64,000 bases of DNA from Antilocapra americana (GCA_007570785.1 ML664183.1:18957368-19021367), one strand, 5' to 3'; shown: positions 1 to 11,800, counted from the first letter of the stretch. Notes: generated by a model from the sequence alone, not told the origin. Translations and numbers: made by a program.

Positions 1-516
1 TAAATTCCGCCAGAGGTTTCTATCACCCCTGAAATAAAGTCAAAGATGTCATATCACTGAAGGCCACCTTTGTACCCCTCAAGTCTCAGGCTCTCCTCTT
101 GCTGTGTAAACTTGGGCTCTAGTACTACTGAGAAGTTAGTCATTCTCTGTACAAACCCCGCTGTTTTATGCTCCTGAGCATTTGCCCTTCTTTTCTTCTA
201 TCCCAACAGCTCTCTTGTCATCTGTCAAGTTCTTATTCATACATCAAAGTGCAGACCAGCTACTAACTTTTCTGGGAGTCATTCTCTGCACCCCATGCCC
301 CCAAGCCTTTCATTCTGTAAATACATCTAGCAAAGCACTTCTATATTATTTTGAAATGATACAATTTCATGATTTCACTTCTGCCCCCTTCTGTACTGCA
401 AACTCTTACAAGGCATGTCTTATTCATCTCCCAGTGTATGCCCACCTCCTAGTGTAGTGTCTAATCCACTCATTTGATTGTTTACTGAAATGGTACTGCT
501 TTGGAGCTTGGCAGAT
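1..516. other. Intronic DNA, nothing recognised
   Basis: AT-rich sequence without a recognisable repeat, exon or RNA gene. Short open frames here, such as 182-457, show no protein-like composition or family resemblance. Confidence 0.5.
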
Positions 517-528
517 TAAGATGCTGCT

Positions 529-791
529 GCTGCTAAGTCACTTCAGTCATGTCCAACTCTGTGCGACCCCATAGACGGCAGCCCATCAGGCTTCCCCGTC
601 CCTGAGATTCTCCAGGCAAGAGTACTGGAGTGGGTTGCCATTGCCTTCCCAGTGCATGAAAGTGAAAAGTAAAAGTGAAGTCGCTCAGTCGTGTCTGACT
701 CAGTGACCCCATGGACAGCAGCCCACCAGGCTCCTCCATCCATGGGATTTTCCAGACAAGAGTACTGGAGTGGGATGCCATTGCTTTCTCC
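529..791 (-). mobile_element. Bov-A2 SINE, two tandem BovA units
   Basis: Two BovA-like units in tandem, both inverted. Each carries the ruminant signature (rc of GGAGCCTGGTGGGCTGC and of CACTCCAGTACTCTTG). The element is flanked by a perfect 12-bp target-site duplication, TAAGATGCTGCT, at 517-528 and 792-803. That fixes the insertion limits and implies L1-type retrotransposition. Confidence 0.92.
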
Positions 792-803
792 TAAGATGCT
801 GCT

Positions 804-1709
804 AGTGATATGATATTTAAGGTAGAGAGAAGTCAGGTCTCATAGTTTGGCAGCAAAAAAGAAAAAAAAAAAAGAAACAAGAGATCTAATAAAGGTCAGT
901 CATTGGGTGGGAGAAGGTGGGATGACTATGTAAAATCACCTGGCCTGCATGACTTAGCTATCCCTCAGGACTATGCTATGGCTTAGGAAAGTAACTGATG
1001 TGAATAATGATGAACCCAGGTCAGTCACAAAAGGTTAACTAGATCCCAGAGACATGTTTAAAAAGTAAAATGAATATTACAGTATAAATGCATTTTAACC
1101 AACTCTTAAAATAAAGGATTACATGGCAATTCTGTTTATGGGACCAGATGCATCCAATAATACAGATGCAAAGCTATTGCCTGTGCATTTCTTCTCCAAA
1201 TACACAGGTTTGGAAATAAACTCGTTCCCATTTTTGGTTGCTCATAAACTCCTAAACACCTGTAAGAAACACCTCTGTGTTTCATCTCAAGCATTCAGGG
1301 AATAAAATAGCTCAGGCAGGTGCTAAGCATTGTAGCTGCTGCAGAATTACTTTGCAAATTGACTAAATAATTATTTCTAGGTTTGATCCCTCATCTGAAA
1401 AATGGAGATAATAATGAAGTTTTTACTAACTATCCAAAGGACTCCTTGTAATGATCCAAGTTAATATATATATGAAAGTTCTTTGTAAATTGTAAAGTAT
1501 GTGTTAGTAAAATTAATTTGTGAATGGTTTTGCAAAGCTGAATGACAGAGTACTCTCTGGGTTTTAAAATAATGCAAAACAAGCAGTACTTCAGTGTAAA
1601 TTTAAATTAATTCAGTTGAACAATTATTTTTTGAGTCCTTTCTTAGTAAAAGGCTTTGTGGTGGCTGTAGTTGAAGAAGGAAGATAAAAAATAGGTGGAT
1701 TCTGTTTGA
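804..1709. other. Intronic DNA, nothing recognised
   Basis: Unique-looking AT-rich sequence with a short A-rich tract near 856-874. No exon, RNA gene or young repeat could be supported. Confidence 0.45.
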
Positions 1710-1744
1710 AGAGTCGGACACGGCTGAGCAACTAAGCACAGTAC
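1710..1744 (+). mobile_element. Bov-tA/BovA 3' end fragment
   Basis: About 34 bp matching the 3' terminus of a BovA unit (GAGTCGGACACGGCTGAGCA followed by ACTAAGCAC). It stands alone as a truncated remnant just before another SINE in the opposite orientation. Confidence 0.6.
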
Positions 1745-1765
1745 ATTCTCATTTGGGGAGAAGTG

Positions 1766-1957
1766 TTTGTGTGAAGACGCTTCAGTCGTGTCCAACTCTT
1801 TGTGACCCCATGGACTGTAGCCTGCCAGGCAAAAATATTAGAATGGGTTGCCATGTTCTTCTCCAGGGTTTCTTCCTAATCCAGGGAGTGAACCCACGTC
1901 TCCTCCGGCTCCTGAATTTCAGGCAGATTCTTAACTGCTAAGCTACCAGGGAAGCCC
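1766..1957 (-). mobile_element. Bov-tA SINE
   Basis: tRNA-Glu-derived head plus BovA body, inverted; it ends at 1957 with the rc of GGGCTTCCCTGG. Flanking copies of TTTGGGGA at 1752-1759 and 1958-1965 look like an 8-bp target-site duplication. The BovA part is internally shortened. Confidence 0.85.
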
Positions 1958-1965
1958 TTTGGGGA

Positions 1966-3680
1966 TAAGATAGACACATAAATACTGAACCAAAATAAAA
2001 GGTAAAAAGTTAGAGGGTGCACTTTTAAGATGCAAATGAAGAAGGCCTTTCCATTTTGAGAATCAAAGAAGAAGCTTATCAGAAATGAAGGTTTTATAAG
2101 TAGAGACGGTAATGAAAGAGCATTCCAGGTTGAGGGGCAATAGCAGATGCTAAGCATACAGGTGAAAAGAGATCTGGAAGACAGCTAAGTCCCTGGGATG
2201 ACTGGAGTGGAGAGGGACAGAGGAGATATTTAAACCAGTGCCAGATTCCAGAGGGGCTTAAATGCCACAACAAGGAGCTTAAATGTTATGCCATTGAGAA
2301 GGTTGAAGCAGTCAAGTTTTTGAGCCTAAGTATGGCAGGATTATAGCAGTGTTTTTGGAGTCAATTTCTAATGAGAGACTTGAGTACACTGCCATGAAGT
2401 TCAAGACTTCAAGTTCTCCATTTGTGTTTGAGTAGTCTTCCTAGGATTCCTACTACCAATGTGTTCTTTTCTTTTTTGAATAAAGGAAAATTGTCTGTAA
2501 AATTAGCAGGAAGTCAGACTGTAAGTTTGGGCTTTCTAAAACAAACATAGATTCGCATTCTGCCTCTAAAGTTTACTTACTGGGTGATTTTGGAAAAATC
2601 ATTCAGCCTGTCCAAGTTTCCATTTCGTTGTAGGAAAATGGAAATTATAAGACCTCAGTGAGTCATTGTCCTAATTGAGATATCCTTCACACATTGTCTG
2701 GCATGTAGCAAGTCCTAAATTAATAGTAGCTGTTATTTTTTATGATGTGAGTTAATATTGGCGTATAGAAGCGAGTTTTTATAGTTATTATAAAATTTTG
2801 AATCATATTGTGGCCTGGAGAATTAGCAGAATTTCAACCAATCATTTCTTTTAAAAACAATTCCTTTCTCTCCACTGCAGAGGGAAATAGGAAAATAAAC
2901 ATGCTGGAAGGCAGCCTCAACCACTGTGGTCCCATGTAAATGCAAATAAGCTAACCACCAGGGTTTCCACAGCAACCAAATTCTGTACATCTGTGCTCAC
3001 AACACTGGTTGCATTAGACATGCTTCCATGAAGTAGATAAAAGCCCTCTGAATTTTAAGATGACAAAAGTCCTGGTTCTTCTTTATAATAGTGAATGTCT
3101 GCAGAAATACCATGCATGATGCATCCTGTGGATACAGGAGCCTGAAGGTAGGAGTAAGAAGGCAAGTCATTGTGGAGATCAAAGGATGGTGGGCTCGGTT
3201 GAATTTTACATACGTAGAATTTGGGCTTCATCCTGGCAGGAAAAGAAACCAGATCTTATACCTGTATCTAGCATACTCCTAGTACTCCAACTTTTACCTG
3301 AAATTTAATATATAGACCCAAATGCAAGCCTAGTACTTTCTGGTGTGTGGGGGGGGTCTCATCCTGATGTAACTGTAATGTATACATTTTGGGTCAGACT
3401 CTCTCCCTCCTGATGTCAAGGCACCTGGAAAGCAGACAATCTAATCAGAAGGTTGCATGTTCATTTAAAGCCAAGGGAAGTGGCTTGTCTAAAACTGTAT
3501 TTCACTCCGGAGGCCAAGGCAGGCAAAATAAACCTGCTGAGAGCAGCATCTCTCTCTCTGGAGACCACGAAGTCCATCACCCTCAGATCTGTGATCTCAA
3601 CCTCGCCTGCACGTGTCACACACATTCTCTGTGTTCCATCACTAAGCACACCCCTCCTAATGTGTTTTTTTTTTTCCTTT
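1966..3680. other. Intronic DNA with a possible old L2/MIR-like segment
   Basis: About 2170-2350 has the wording of an ancient mammalian interspersed repeat on the + strand (loss of an 'AAATGCCA...GGAGCTTAAATGTTATGCC' style block). The rest is unremarkable AT-rich intron. Open frames at 3389-3716 overlap each other on both strands and have no recognisable family, so no gene is called. Confidence 0.35.
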
Positions 3681-3681
3681 G

Positions 3682-3778
3682 TGCTTAGTTGCTCCATCAT
3701 GTCCGACTCTTTGTGACTTCATGGACTGTAGCCCACCAGGCTCCTCTGTCCATGAGGATTCTCCAGGCAAGAATACTT
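3682..3778 (-). mobile_element. Truncated BovA fragment
   Basis: About 97 bp of inverted BovA body (rc of GGAGCCTGGTGGGCTACAGT), preceded by a T/C-rich run at 3665-3680. It is truncated and lacks the tRNA-derived head. Confidence 0.8.
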
Positions 3779-3969
3779 AACTGTGTTCATTTCACTGTTC
3801 CAGCTATGTAGAGAAGGAAAAGTTTTCCTTAATCCTCTTAAGGTCACTTACTGGGTCTGAAAATTAAACTGACAAAGACTAATAAACAAGAGAAAAACAT
3901 ACCAACTTAATATACATTTTACTTGACATAGACATCTGTCTAAGGAAATAAAGACCGAAAGAAACAGTT

Positions 3970-4194
3970 TGCTGTTGTTGTTCAGTCGCTGAGTCACGTC
4001 CAGCTGTTTTGTGACCCCAGAGAAGGCAACCCACCAGGCTCCTCTGTCCAGTGGATTTCCCAGGCAAGAATACTGAAGCGGACTGCCTTTGCCTTCCAGG
4101 CCTTCTTCCTGACCCAGGGATCAAACCCTCATCTCTTAGGTCTCCTTGCATTTGCAGGCGGATTCTTCACCACTGGCACCACCTGGGAAGCCCT
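3970..4194 (-). mobile_element. Bov-tA SINE
   Basis: Inverted full-length-type Bov-tA. The BovA body comes first on the + strand, then the rc of the tRNA-Glu-like head, ending CCACCTGGGAAGCCC. It is moderately diverged. Confidence 0.88.
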
Positions 4195-6954
4195 AACCTA
4201 CTGCACTGATTAGTAAAATGCTTTCCCCAGATCATTTCTGGGCCCCTATACCTCCCCACAACACAGGAGCCTCTCCAGGATCCTGCCGCAGCCTGTGCCC
4301 TTTCCGAATGATTAGTGCTTTTCAGATAGTAGTTGTCATTATTTTATGTATTACTTTAGATATTAGTTATCAAATATTTTATGTATTACTTTAGAGATTA
4401 GCAGTAAACACATACATTTCACATTCTGGAAGAAGCTTTTCTTCTTCTGTCTCACAGTTATTGAGAAGCACCCCAGTACACTGTCTCCAAATGATTATAT
4501 GGGGTAATAAAGGGGACAGGATTGTAAAATGATGATGCTATCACCTCGTCTGTGAACAACCACATTCTCAAACCAGTCTAGACAGAAACAAAATATCCTT
4601 GCATTGAGAACAGAATCCTCCAATGCATAAGGAGCACTTCCCTCCCTTGTGTAACCTAAATCCACTCTTCTTTCTCTTTTATCTCATCCTCAATGACTCA
4701 CAATGCCCTTTAAACTAAAGAGTGTCTTCTCAAAGAAAAGTATGGAATGTTTAAAATCCTAAAGAAGTAAAATATTGAGTGAATTGCACATACTTTTGAC
4801 TCACTCCACTCTTTGTGTTATAAGGTTCATGAGAAACTGATTAATCTTTATTTTTCTCTTTTGAGTACAGCATTTCTTTAGTTGAAACTTCAAAACATTA
4901 TTTATACTTTAGATAGTGACTCTGAGAGACTCAATTGTATGCTTCTCCGTGACACATCTCATAATCTGTTAGGGCAAACAATTTCCAAGTTCTGCTGAAG
5001 CTAATTGCCTTAATAGATCAAATTGTTAAAGTTGAGTTATAGTTTAATTATGTGGAATGGGAATGCCTGACTGTCTGCTCTGTAAACAGTTTTATTCTGT
5101 TGTGAATGAATGGATCTGAATGAACTATTCTTCGTAGAGATTTTTTGGCATTTTGTATGTATGCCTTAGGATAGCTCTTACTCACTGAGTTGTATGAATA
5201 TGTTTGCATCAGAAACCTCTGCAAGTGAAAGCAGAGGTTTAAAGTCCATTTAGAATTATGTCAGTGAAAATTTCAGGGAAACATCAAACCAAACCCAAGC
5301 ATTTATGGAATTTGAGCCTAGGTTTTCCCCTCCTTTGTCTGATATTTAGGGTGAGGATTCAGTTAGTCTAGACAGTGACTGCTGGGTCAACAGCTGTCTT
5401 TAAATTATAAACTTTGAAGGTATTCGAGAGGCTTAAAGGATAACGATGTGATCTGGCCACCAAAGGCACAAAGACCTCAGGAATGTTTGAGATTCAGAGA
5501 AGGAAACCAGAATTCAGTGTTAGTTGAACAAAAGCTTATATCAGTTTTATTGTACTACGGGGAGTGCAAAACACGAGTTTGGAAAACTGGGTTCTTGGTT
5601 ACACAAAAAGGTAAATGAAAATGATTGCATTTTGTCAGACTATAGGAGTGGTGCAGTGGAGATCTGAAGGACTAAGACTGGAGAGCCAAAAGAGAAAACT
5701 AAGAGATAAACTCAGTCAAAATGCTATTTACTAAATGTGGGTTATACATCCTTTTAAAGAAGAGTCAGTACTTTCAACTTCTATACACCTTTACAAAAGT
5801 GAAATAATTCAAAAATGAAAAAAAAATACTAGTGTTTTTATTAAGGATAATAAAACTCATAAAAAGTTAGCTCATATAGAAATGAAGAACTCTTATTATG
5901 AAGATATTTTGACTTTTGTAAAGAAAGAAAAATACTTACATTATCAAAATAGTGTTTGTGTGGGAAGGAATACACATTATACTAGGGCCTACTATACATG
6001 TACATATTCACACACATACAAAACTTTTGTAAATTATGTTTTTCTTTACTATGTGTGATGCATTTAATATTTTCTATTCCATTAAAACAAAGCTGCTTAT
6101 AATCCACTAAATAGATTTCATGATATTTTTAACCAGTTGCATTGAGCAAGGGACACAGCAGGTGGAATTATGGCTGTCTTTGGCTTTTTGGAACCCTTGA
6201 GAATGCAGAGCTGCCAGTAATTCCTGTTTATCATGGTGACAATACCATTAGTTCCTTTAAGAAGCTACATCTAGGCCCACGCAGAGACTGTTAATTTCAA
6301 CTCCCATTCAGCCTATTGGCTTGATACATTCCGCTACAAGTCATAAATGAATTTGTTAAGGTAAATTCACACAATCCTAGAATTTCTTGATCTAGGAATT
6401 TTACACTGATTTTTGTTGTTGTTGTTAGTATGGAAGCTAGTGAGAATTAGCCCCACAACTTAGTTAAGGCAAGACTGATTTGCAAGTCAGGGTGTCCTCA
6501 GGAGCTGACAATGCTAAGCTGGTCCGACAATATCTATCCTATCCAGGGGGGTCAGGCTGACTTATAATAAAGCAATCCCTGGGTTTCAAGTACAAGTCGG
6601 TACCTCAGTAGAGACAGGATCCTGATAGCACCATCAAGGGCAGAGCTTAAGTGCCTAGTAGTTAGGAGGCATCATAGAGCCGCAAAAAGCCAAGTTCAAG
6701 GTGAAGGAGTTTAAAAAACAGTTTGACAGACAAGTGAAGCATATTTCCTCAGGACATCACAGAATGTGCCAAGAAACAGCTGCTGCGTAGACACAGCTCC
6801 TCAGTGGTGGAGGTAGCACAGATTTCTACTTGAGACTTCAGCTCTTTGTTTCTTAAACAGTTTGGTCCTCAGGCTTAGTGCCTTGAGGACCAATGATAAG
6901 CAGGCTCTCTATCCAGAAGTCTTAGACTACTGGGTTTGATTTAAAAAAAAAAAT
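4195..6954. other. Intronic DNA, largely unique
   Basis: Roughly 2.8 kb with no SINE, exon or RNA gene that I can support. Local features include a direct repeat of a TTTATGTATTACTTTAGA-type block near 4343 and 4379, and a perfect 10-bp inverted repeat with an 8-nt loop at 5213-5240. Conservation cannot be judged from one sequence. Confidence 0.45.
5213..5240. repeat. Perfect 10-bp inverted repeat (short hairpin)
   Basis: AAACCTCTGC at 5213-5222 and GCAGAGGTTT at 5231-5240, separated by 8 nt. It is a small hairpin with no known function. Confidence 0.6.
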
Positions 6955-6960
6955 TATGTT

Positions 6961-7740
6961 TGTGCCGGGGTCCAGCCTCGGCGGGTCCGGGGTTCTTGAG
7001 GGATTAGTGGCATCCGGTGGAAGAACTGACCTGAGTCAATGTGGTGATGGAGCAGTCTCTCTCTTTATTGTTGTTGGTTTACAGTTTTTATACCCAAGAA
7101 ACACACCCATTATGTCACATATTATTCTCTACAATCTTGTTTTCTGCCTATCATCAACAACTTTAACATTAAGCTCATCTTTCTTTATAATCAGATTTAA
7201 CATTAGTATGTTTACCATTTGAATGTGTCCAGCATACTTTGGATAAGTACATCAATCTAAGTAGAAAGGTTACATTTCTCTTATTAGGTGCAACTATGTA
7301 GAAGCTAGAGAGAAGGGCTTAAGCTTGAAACTGTTTTATTCTATTAACCTATTTCGGTCCTTATGAGGAAAGAGGACAAAGAGACAGTTTGGAGAGAGGA
7401 AAGAGGACTAAGTCTAGCAGGGATGTGGAAAGGTGACCCAAGTACAAGCCCTTCTGGTGGTGGCCTTGCCATGACCCCCAGAGAGCTCTTGGTAAACTCC
7501 CTGGTAAGGAGTAGGAGGTATAGTAATCTATTTAAATGTCCCTTATTCCTCCTTTGTCCCCAGGGAAGGGAATCTGCCTTCCCCAATCCCCTGGGGGAAA
7601 TAAGGTGTGAGGGAATTATCTCAGGATGAATTATTTCTAACTGGGACTGACCTACTGAGATGAGCTAATGTTCAGAGCATAAACAGAACTTCCCAAGAAA
7701 AATACCAGGAGGGGCCTTGCCTTAGGATGCCCCAAAGGAA
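6961..7740 (-). mobile_element. ERV-type LTR (solo or 3' LTR), minus orientation
   Basis: Read on the minus strand, the 3' part has R-U5 layout. AATAAA (complement of 7064-7069) is followed after about 100 nt by a CpG-rich GC block that ends in CA at 6961. Several CpGs are clustered at 6964-7018. No tRNA primer-binding site follows the CA end, so this is a solo or 3' LTR rather than a 5' LTR. TATGTT at 6955-6960 would be one copy of the target duplication; I could not find its partner, so the other end is uncertain. Open frames inside it on both strands are not gene-like. Confidence 0.6.
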
Positions 7741-8134
7741 AATCTGTTTTGCAGTTTCCTTCTCAGTCTCATGACCTTGTCATCCAAGTGAGGGGGCATC
7801 CTGATGGCTCCCGGCATGTCTGTATTTGGATTTTACTAAGGTGTCTGGGAACTCTGGGGGCTCTGGGAGTCTGGCATTTTGACCCTCAGTGGAGTGATGG
7901 CCCTTGGGACTGGGATGATGACTCTGATGATGGGAATCTTGGCATCGTCCTTCCTTCCAAATCGTCCTTCCTTCCAACAGGCACCTTGCTGGACCAGCAT
8001 GGTGGGTTGTCCTGGTGAAATGTTCCAGCAAGCAGAGTGTGTGCTTGTGTTTGCTGCACCTCCAGTTTTGACTCTTCAGGATCTATTTCTGTATTCCTTG
8101 TAGAGGTTTAATTAGGGATATCTCTGAATTTAGA
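7741..8134 (-). mobile_element. Possible continuation of the LTR/ERV-like sequence, unresolved
   Basis: GC-richer segment directly beyond the LTR, containing the short direct repeat CGTCCTTCCTTCCAA near 7947 and 7963. It could be upstream LTR (U3) or a remnant of proviral interior, but no polypurine tract or retroviral protein motif was seen. Confidence 0.3.
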
Positions 8135-8256
8135 GAAGGAAACAGCAACCCACTCCAGTATTTCCCACCTGGAAAACTCCATGGACAGAGGAGCCTGGTG
8201 GGCTACAGTCCATGGGGTTGCAAAAGAGTCAGACACAACTTAGCAGCTAAACAACA
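8135..8256 (+). mobile_element. BovA SINE unit
   Basis: Direct-orientation BovA body (GGAGCCTGGTGGGCTACAGT with the downstream 'AAGAGTCAGACACAACTTAGC' type end) and an AAC-rich tail. The tRNA head is missing. Confidence 0.85.
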
Positions 8257-8371
8257 AAATCTGTGAATTAGAATGCAAAATCAAGTTGGGAATGAGGTTT
8301 ACTGTTTTGATTTTTTGAGATAGAAGACAGAATGAATAAAAAAAAAAAAAAGGCACACAGGAAACTTCATG

Positions 8372-8587
8372 TTGTTCAGGGAGTTTGAAGGTCACTGGGT
8401 TAATGGTATTAGAGTTAGAAAATAACCTGAATAAGGATAAATGCATTTCAACTCAGTTGAGTTGTAAGGCTCAGTCACTTTGTTCAGGGAGTTTGAAGGT
8501 CACTGGGTTAATGGTATTAGAGTTAGAAAATAACCTGAATAAGGATAAACGCATTTCAACTCAGTTGAGTTGTAAGGCTCAGTCACT
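8372..8587. repeat. 108-bp tandem duplication
   Basis: Two adjacent 108-bp units, 8372-8479 and 8480-8587, with a 3-nt continuation. They differ at one site only (T at 8442, C at 8550). The unit is not a SINE or LINE that I recognise. Near-identity implies a very recent duplication. Confidence 0.95.
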
Positions 8588-8807
8588 TTGACTTTACTGT
8601 TCTCTGTGTTAGCTGCTTGTACTCACTTCTCTGTGACTTTTAAGATACTGTCCGCTCTGCTTGGAAAGCCCTTCTTCCCCATCCAGCAGGGAATCACTAC
8701 TGGTCTGAGGAAAGCTGTGTATTACGTAGGATAAATTACCTGTATACAAATCTGTCTTTTTACACCAAATTTCCCTGAAAATAATATTTGCAGGTATATA
8801 ATGTTTA

Positions 8808-9092
8808 CAGGGAGAAGGCAGTGGCGCCCCACTCCAGGACCCTTGCCTGGAGAATCCCATGGACGGAGGAGCCTGGTGGGCTGCAGTCCACGGGGTCGCT
8901 ACGAGTCAGACAGGACTGAGTGACTTCACCTTCACTGTTCGCTTTCATGACTGGAGAAGGAAGTGGCAACCACCCCAGTGCTCTTGCCTGGAGAATCGCA
9001 GGGACCGGGGAGCCGGGTGGGCTGCCGTCTGCGGGGTCGCACAGAGTCGGGCACGACCGAAGCGACTGGGCAGCAGCAGCGGCAGTGTTCAC
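8808..9092 (+). mobile_element. Bov-A2 SINE, CpG-rich
   Basis: Two BovA units in tandem, joined by the 'GACTTCACCTTCACTGTTCG' type linker and ending in a GCAGCAGCAGCGGCAG tail. Many CpGs survive (for example at 9005-9060), which suggests a young copy. Confidence 0.92.
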
Positions 9093-9434
9093 AGTGTGGC
9101 AGCCCTGCAGTTTGTGACTATTAACCCAGTTAACCCTTACAACAGTCTGCTTATGGAGGCACGGCTTTCACTTTGCAGAAAAGGAAGCTGCACAGGAAGG
9201 GTAGGTGACTTGTTCCGGGTTCCAGCGCGTGGACTGTAACCAGGCAGTGTGGCCCTCGTATCTATCTGTTTAACTACAATGCTGTGCTGCCTCTCAGGTT
9301 AGAAACCATGTCTTGTGTATCTTTGAGGCCTCAGTGTTACGTGCAGTATCTTATGTATAGAAGACACAAATTAATGATGCTGGATGAAGTGGACCCTTGT
9401 TATCTGGGTATCTCTCATCTGGACCCGAAGTCCA
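9093..9434. other. Intronic DNA, nothing recognised
   Basis: Unique-looking sequence between a Bov-A2 SINE and an L1 fragment. No exon or RNA gene is supported. Confidence 0.4.
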
Positions 9435-9437
9435 GGA

Positions 9438-9795
9438 TTTTTTTTTTTTTTAATTGGAGGAAAATTGCTTGTCAATGTTTTGTTGCGTTCTGCTGTACAG
9501 CAATCCAAATAAGCCATAATCATACACGTATCATCTCCCTCTTGAGCCTCCCTCTCCTCCCCGCCCCCACACCTCTAGGTCATCCCACAGTGCCGGGCTG
9601 GCTTCCTGTGTTATATAGCAACCTCTCATTGGCTATCTGTTTGACACGCGCTAGTGCATACATGTTGATGCTGCTTCCTCCATCTGTCCCACTCTTTCCT
9701 TCCCCTACCGTGTCTACAATTCTGTTCTCTATATCTGCATCTCCATTCCTCCTCTGCAAATAGTTTCATCAATACCATTTTTCTAGATTCCATAT
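9438..9795 (-). mobile_element. L1 3'-UTR fragment
   Basis: A T-run at 9440-9451 is followed by the inverted artiodactyl L1 3' region (rc of the block around TGCTGTACAGCA and the C-rich CCCTCTCCTCCCCGCCCCC stretch). The poly-T marks the 3' end of a 5'-truncated, minus-strand L1. The open frame across it is incidental. Confidence 0.7.
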
Positions 9796-10261
9796 GTACA
9801 CAAACCTTGGGGTTGATAGGGAGGTTTTAAAGGTTAGTTTGAGAAGCCTTGGAGTAAAGTTGTTGTTCAGCCCAAGAAATGGGGGAAGTTTTAGAAGTAA
9901 GAGACTATACTGAATGTAAAGTGAGGTGTGGTATTGAAATAGAAAAAAAAAAAAATGTATGGTAGAGAAATGTGTACCCCAGATGTCCAGTTGGATGGGA
10001 ACAAGGTAGTGGTGGTTTGAGGAAGGGAAGTGGTTATTAAAAGTGTTCCATGCTTTGATTTGTTCTTTGGTATTCTGGTTAATATGTGAGTGGTGGTGTA
10101 AGGAAAAGTTAATTTCTCTCTAAAGGATAAGAAGAAGGGTACAAAAAATTTTTTGCCTTGATGAGGTTAGATATTATCTAAGAAAACACTTCATAATAGA
10201 ACAAGTCCCCTTGACAGTTATTGGTCCATAAAAAGGAAATGGCCAATTTATGACAATGTAT
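9796..10261. other. Intronic DNA, nothing recognised
   Basis: AT-rich intron with a poly-A run near 9943-9955. No gene or repeat is supported. Confidence 0.4.
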
Positions 10262-10269
10262 ATGCACTG

Positions 10270-10820
10270 CAGCCATGAAATTAAAAGATTCTTACTCAGA
10301 AGGAAAGCCATGACCAACCTAGACAGCATATTAAAAAGCAGAGACATTACTTTGCCAACAAAGGTCCATCTAGTCAGAGCTATGGTTTTTCCAATAGTTG
10401 TGTATGGATGTGAGAGTTGGACGGTGAAGAAAGCTAAGTGCCAAAGAATTGATGGTTTTGAACTGTGGTGTTGGAGAAGACTCTTGAGAGTCCCTTGGAC
10501 TGCAAGGAGATCCAACCAGTCCATCCTAAAGGAGATCAGTCCTGGGTGTTCATTGGAAGGACTGATGTTGAAGCTGAAACTCCAATACTTTGGCCACCTC
10601 ATGCAAAGAACTTATTAGAAAATAATAAGTGGGATGGTGGGAAAGATTGAAGGCAGGAGAAGGGGATGACAGAGGATGAGATGGATGGATGGCATCACTG
10701 ACTCAATGGACATGAGTTTGGGTAAATTCCGGGAGCAGGTGATGGACAGGGAGGCCTGGCATGCTGCAGTCCATGGGATCACAAAGAGTCAGACGTGACT
10801 GAGTGACTGAACTGACTGAC
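10270..10820 (+). mobile_element. BovB (RTE) LINE, 5'-truncated 3' end
   Basis: 551-bp remnant of the 3' end of BovB. It encodes the C-terminal part of the reverse-transcriptase protein ([39 protein letters not shown]) and the 3' tail ending GACTGAACTGACTGAC. An 8-bp target-site duplication, ATGCACTG, flanks it at 10262-10269 and 10821-10828. It is inactive because nearly all of the element is missing. Confidence 0.92.
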
Positions 10821-10828
10821 ATGCACTG

Positions 10829-11327
10829 GAAATATTGTTGTTAGTTGTTAGCAGAGCACGAGTTCTTTGATGAAATCATTGATGATCACAGGTTGAGAAA
10901 AAGAAGGCAAAAATCTGTGCTTTACAAGTGTGGTCACTGGCTCTACAATAGATTTCACATAACACCTCAGATTCCAAACCACCAGAATTCAAGAATAACT
11001 AGATAGAAGATGTTACGTTTTCATAATGATTAGCTGTTATCTTTCTTGACAGCCTTATGTAATCTCAGTTCAGGCATGACTAATGGGCAGAATTTTACTA
11101 AGTAGAGGAAGAGTCCTGGGCCTAAGAGATACCTTGTTTGTTGCCTACCTAGCTAGCATTGTTTTTGACTGATCAAGTTGTTTGGTGATCCAGTTCTCCA
11201 CTAAGAGGTCTCATCTTTGTGTCTGGGGTACTAGGAAGAGGTAAGAATTTCCTCTGAGATTGTTACTAATTTAGGATCCAGAAAGACAGTTACCAATATT
11301 TTTCAGAGCATTGTTCTCTTCTTTAGC
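10829..11327. other. Intronic DNA, nothing recognised
   Basis: No exon, RNA gene or repeat that I can support. Confidence 0.4.
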
Positions 11328-11434
11328 CACAGGCATGCAGCATGCGGGATCTTAGTTACTTCACCAGGGATGAAACCTGTACGCCCTATATGGTGGGTGC
11401 AGAGTCTTAACAACTGAACTGCCAGGGAAGTCTA
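11328..11434 (-). mobile_element. CHR-type SINE fragment
   Basis: About 107 bp resembling the inverted cetartiodactyl CHR SINE (GGCATGCAGCATGCGGGATC followed by the 'AACTGAACTGCCAGGGAAGTC' head). It is truncated and diverged. Confidence 0.65.
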
Positions 11435-11590
11435 TAAAACATGGCTTTTCTTGATGTCATACTTTCTTCTAAGATACAACTATCCTCTGAAACTCTGAGG
11501 CAAAAAGCATGATCCAAGACCATATTCTTAACTTAATAATTTTCCAATTGTTCCCTATTTCAAATATTTATTAAATATTCAGACATACGG

Positions 11591-11800
11591 AGGCTTCCCT
11601 GGTGTTTAAATGGTGAAGAATCCATGCACAATGCAGGAGATGCAAGAGATCCATGTTTGATCCCTAGATCGGGAAACTGCCCTGGAGGAAGGCATGGCAG
11701 CCCACTCCAGTATTCTTGCTTGGGGAATCTCATGGACAGAGGAGCCTGGTGAGCTACAGTCTGAAGGATTGCAAAGACTGAAGCAATTTAGACTCAAGCA
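11591..11800 (+). mobile_element. Bov-tA SINE
   Basis: Direct orientation: tRNA-Glu-derived head starting AGGCTTCCCTGG, then a BovA body (GCAGCCCACTCCAGTATTCT, GGAGCCTGGTGAGCTACAGT). It is moderately diverged with a short 3' end. Confidence 0.88.

Noticed and set aside
1766..1957. tRNA-like heads of Bov-tA SINEs as tRNA genes
   Set aside because: Heads are diverged tRNA-Glu-derived SINE parts without an intact cloverleaf or 3' half.
3389..3716. Overlapping frames on both strands (99, 87 and 79 codons)
   Set aside because: They run into a BovA fragment, overlap antisense and have no recognisable family or splice signals.
7344..7629. Opposed 80- and 88-codon frames in the LTR region
   Set aside because: Lie within LTR-like sequence on both strands; no retroviral protein motif.
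8859..9239. 126-codon frame MDGGAWWAAVHGV...
   Set aside because: Translation of a Bov-A2 SINE; the same text appears wherever BovA occurs in this strand.
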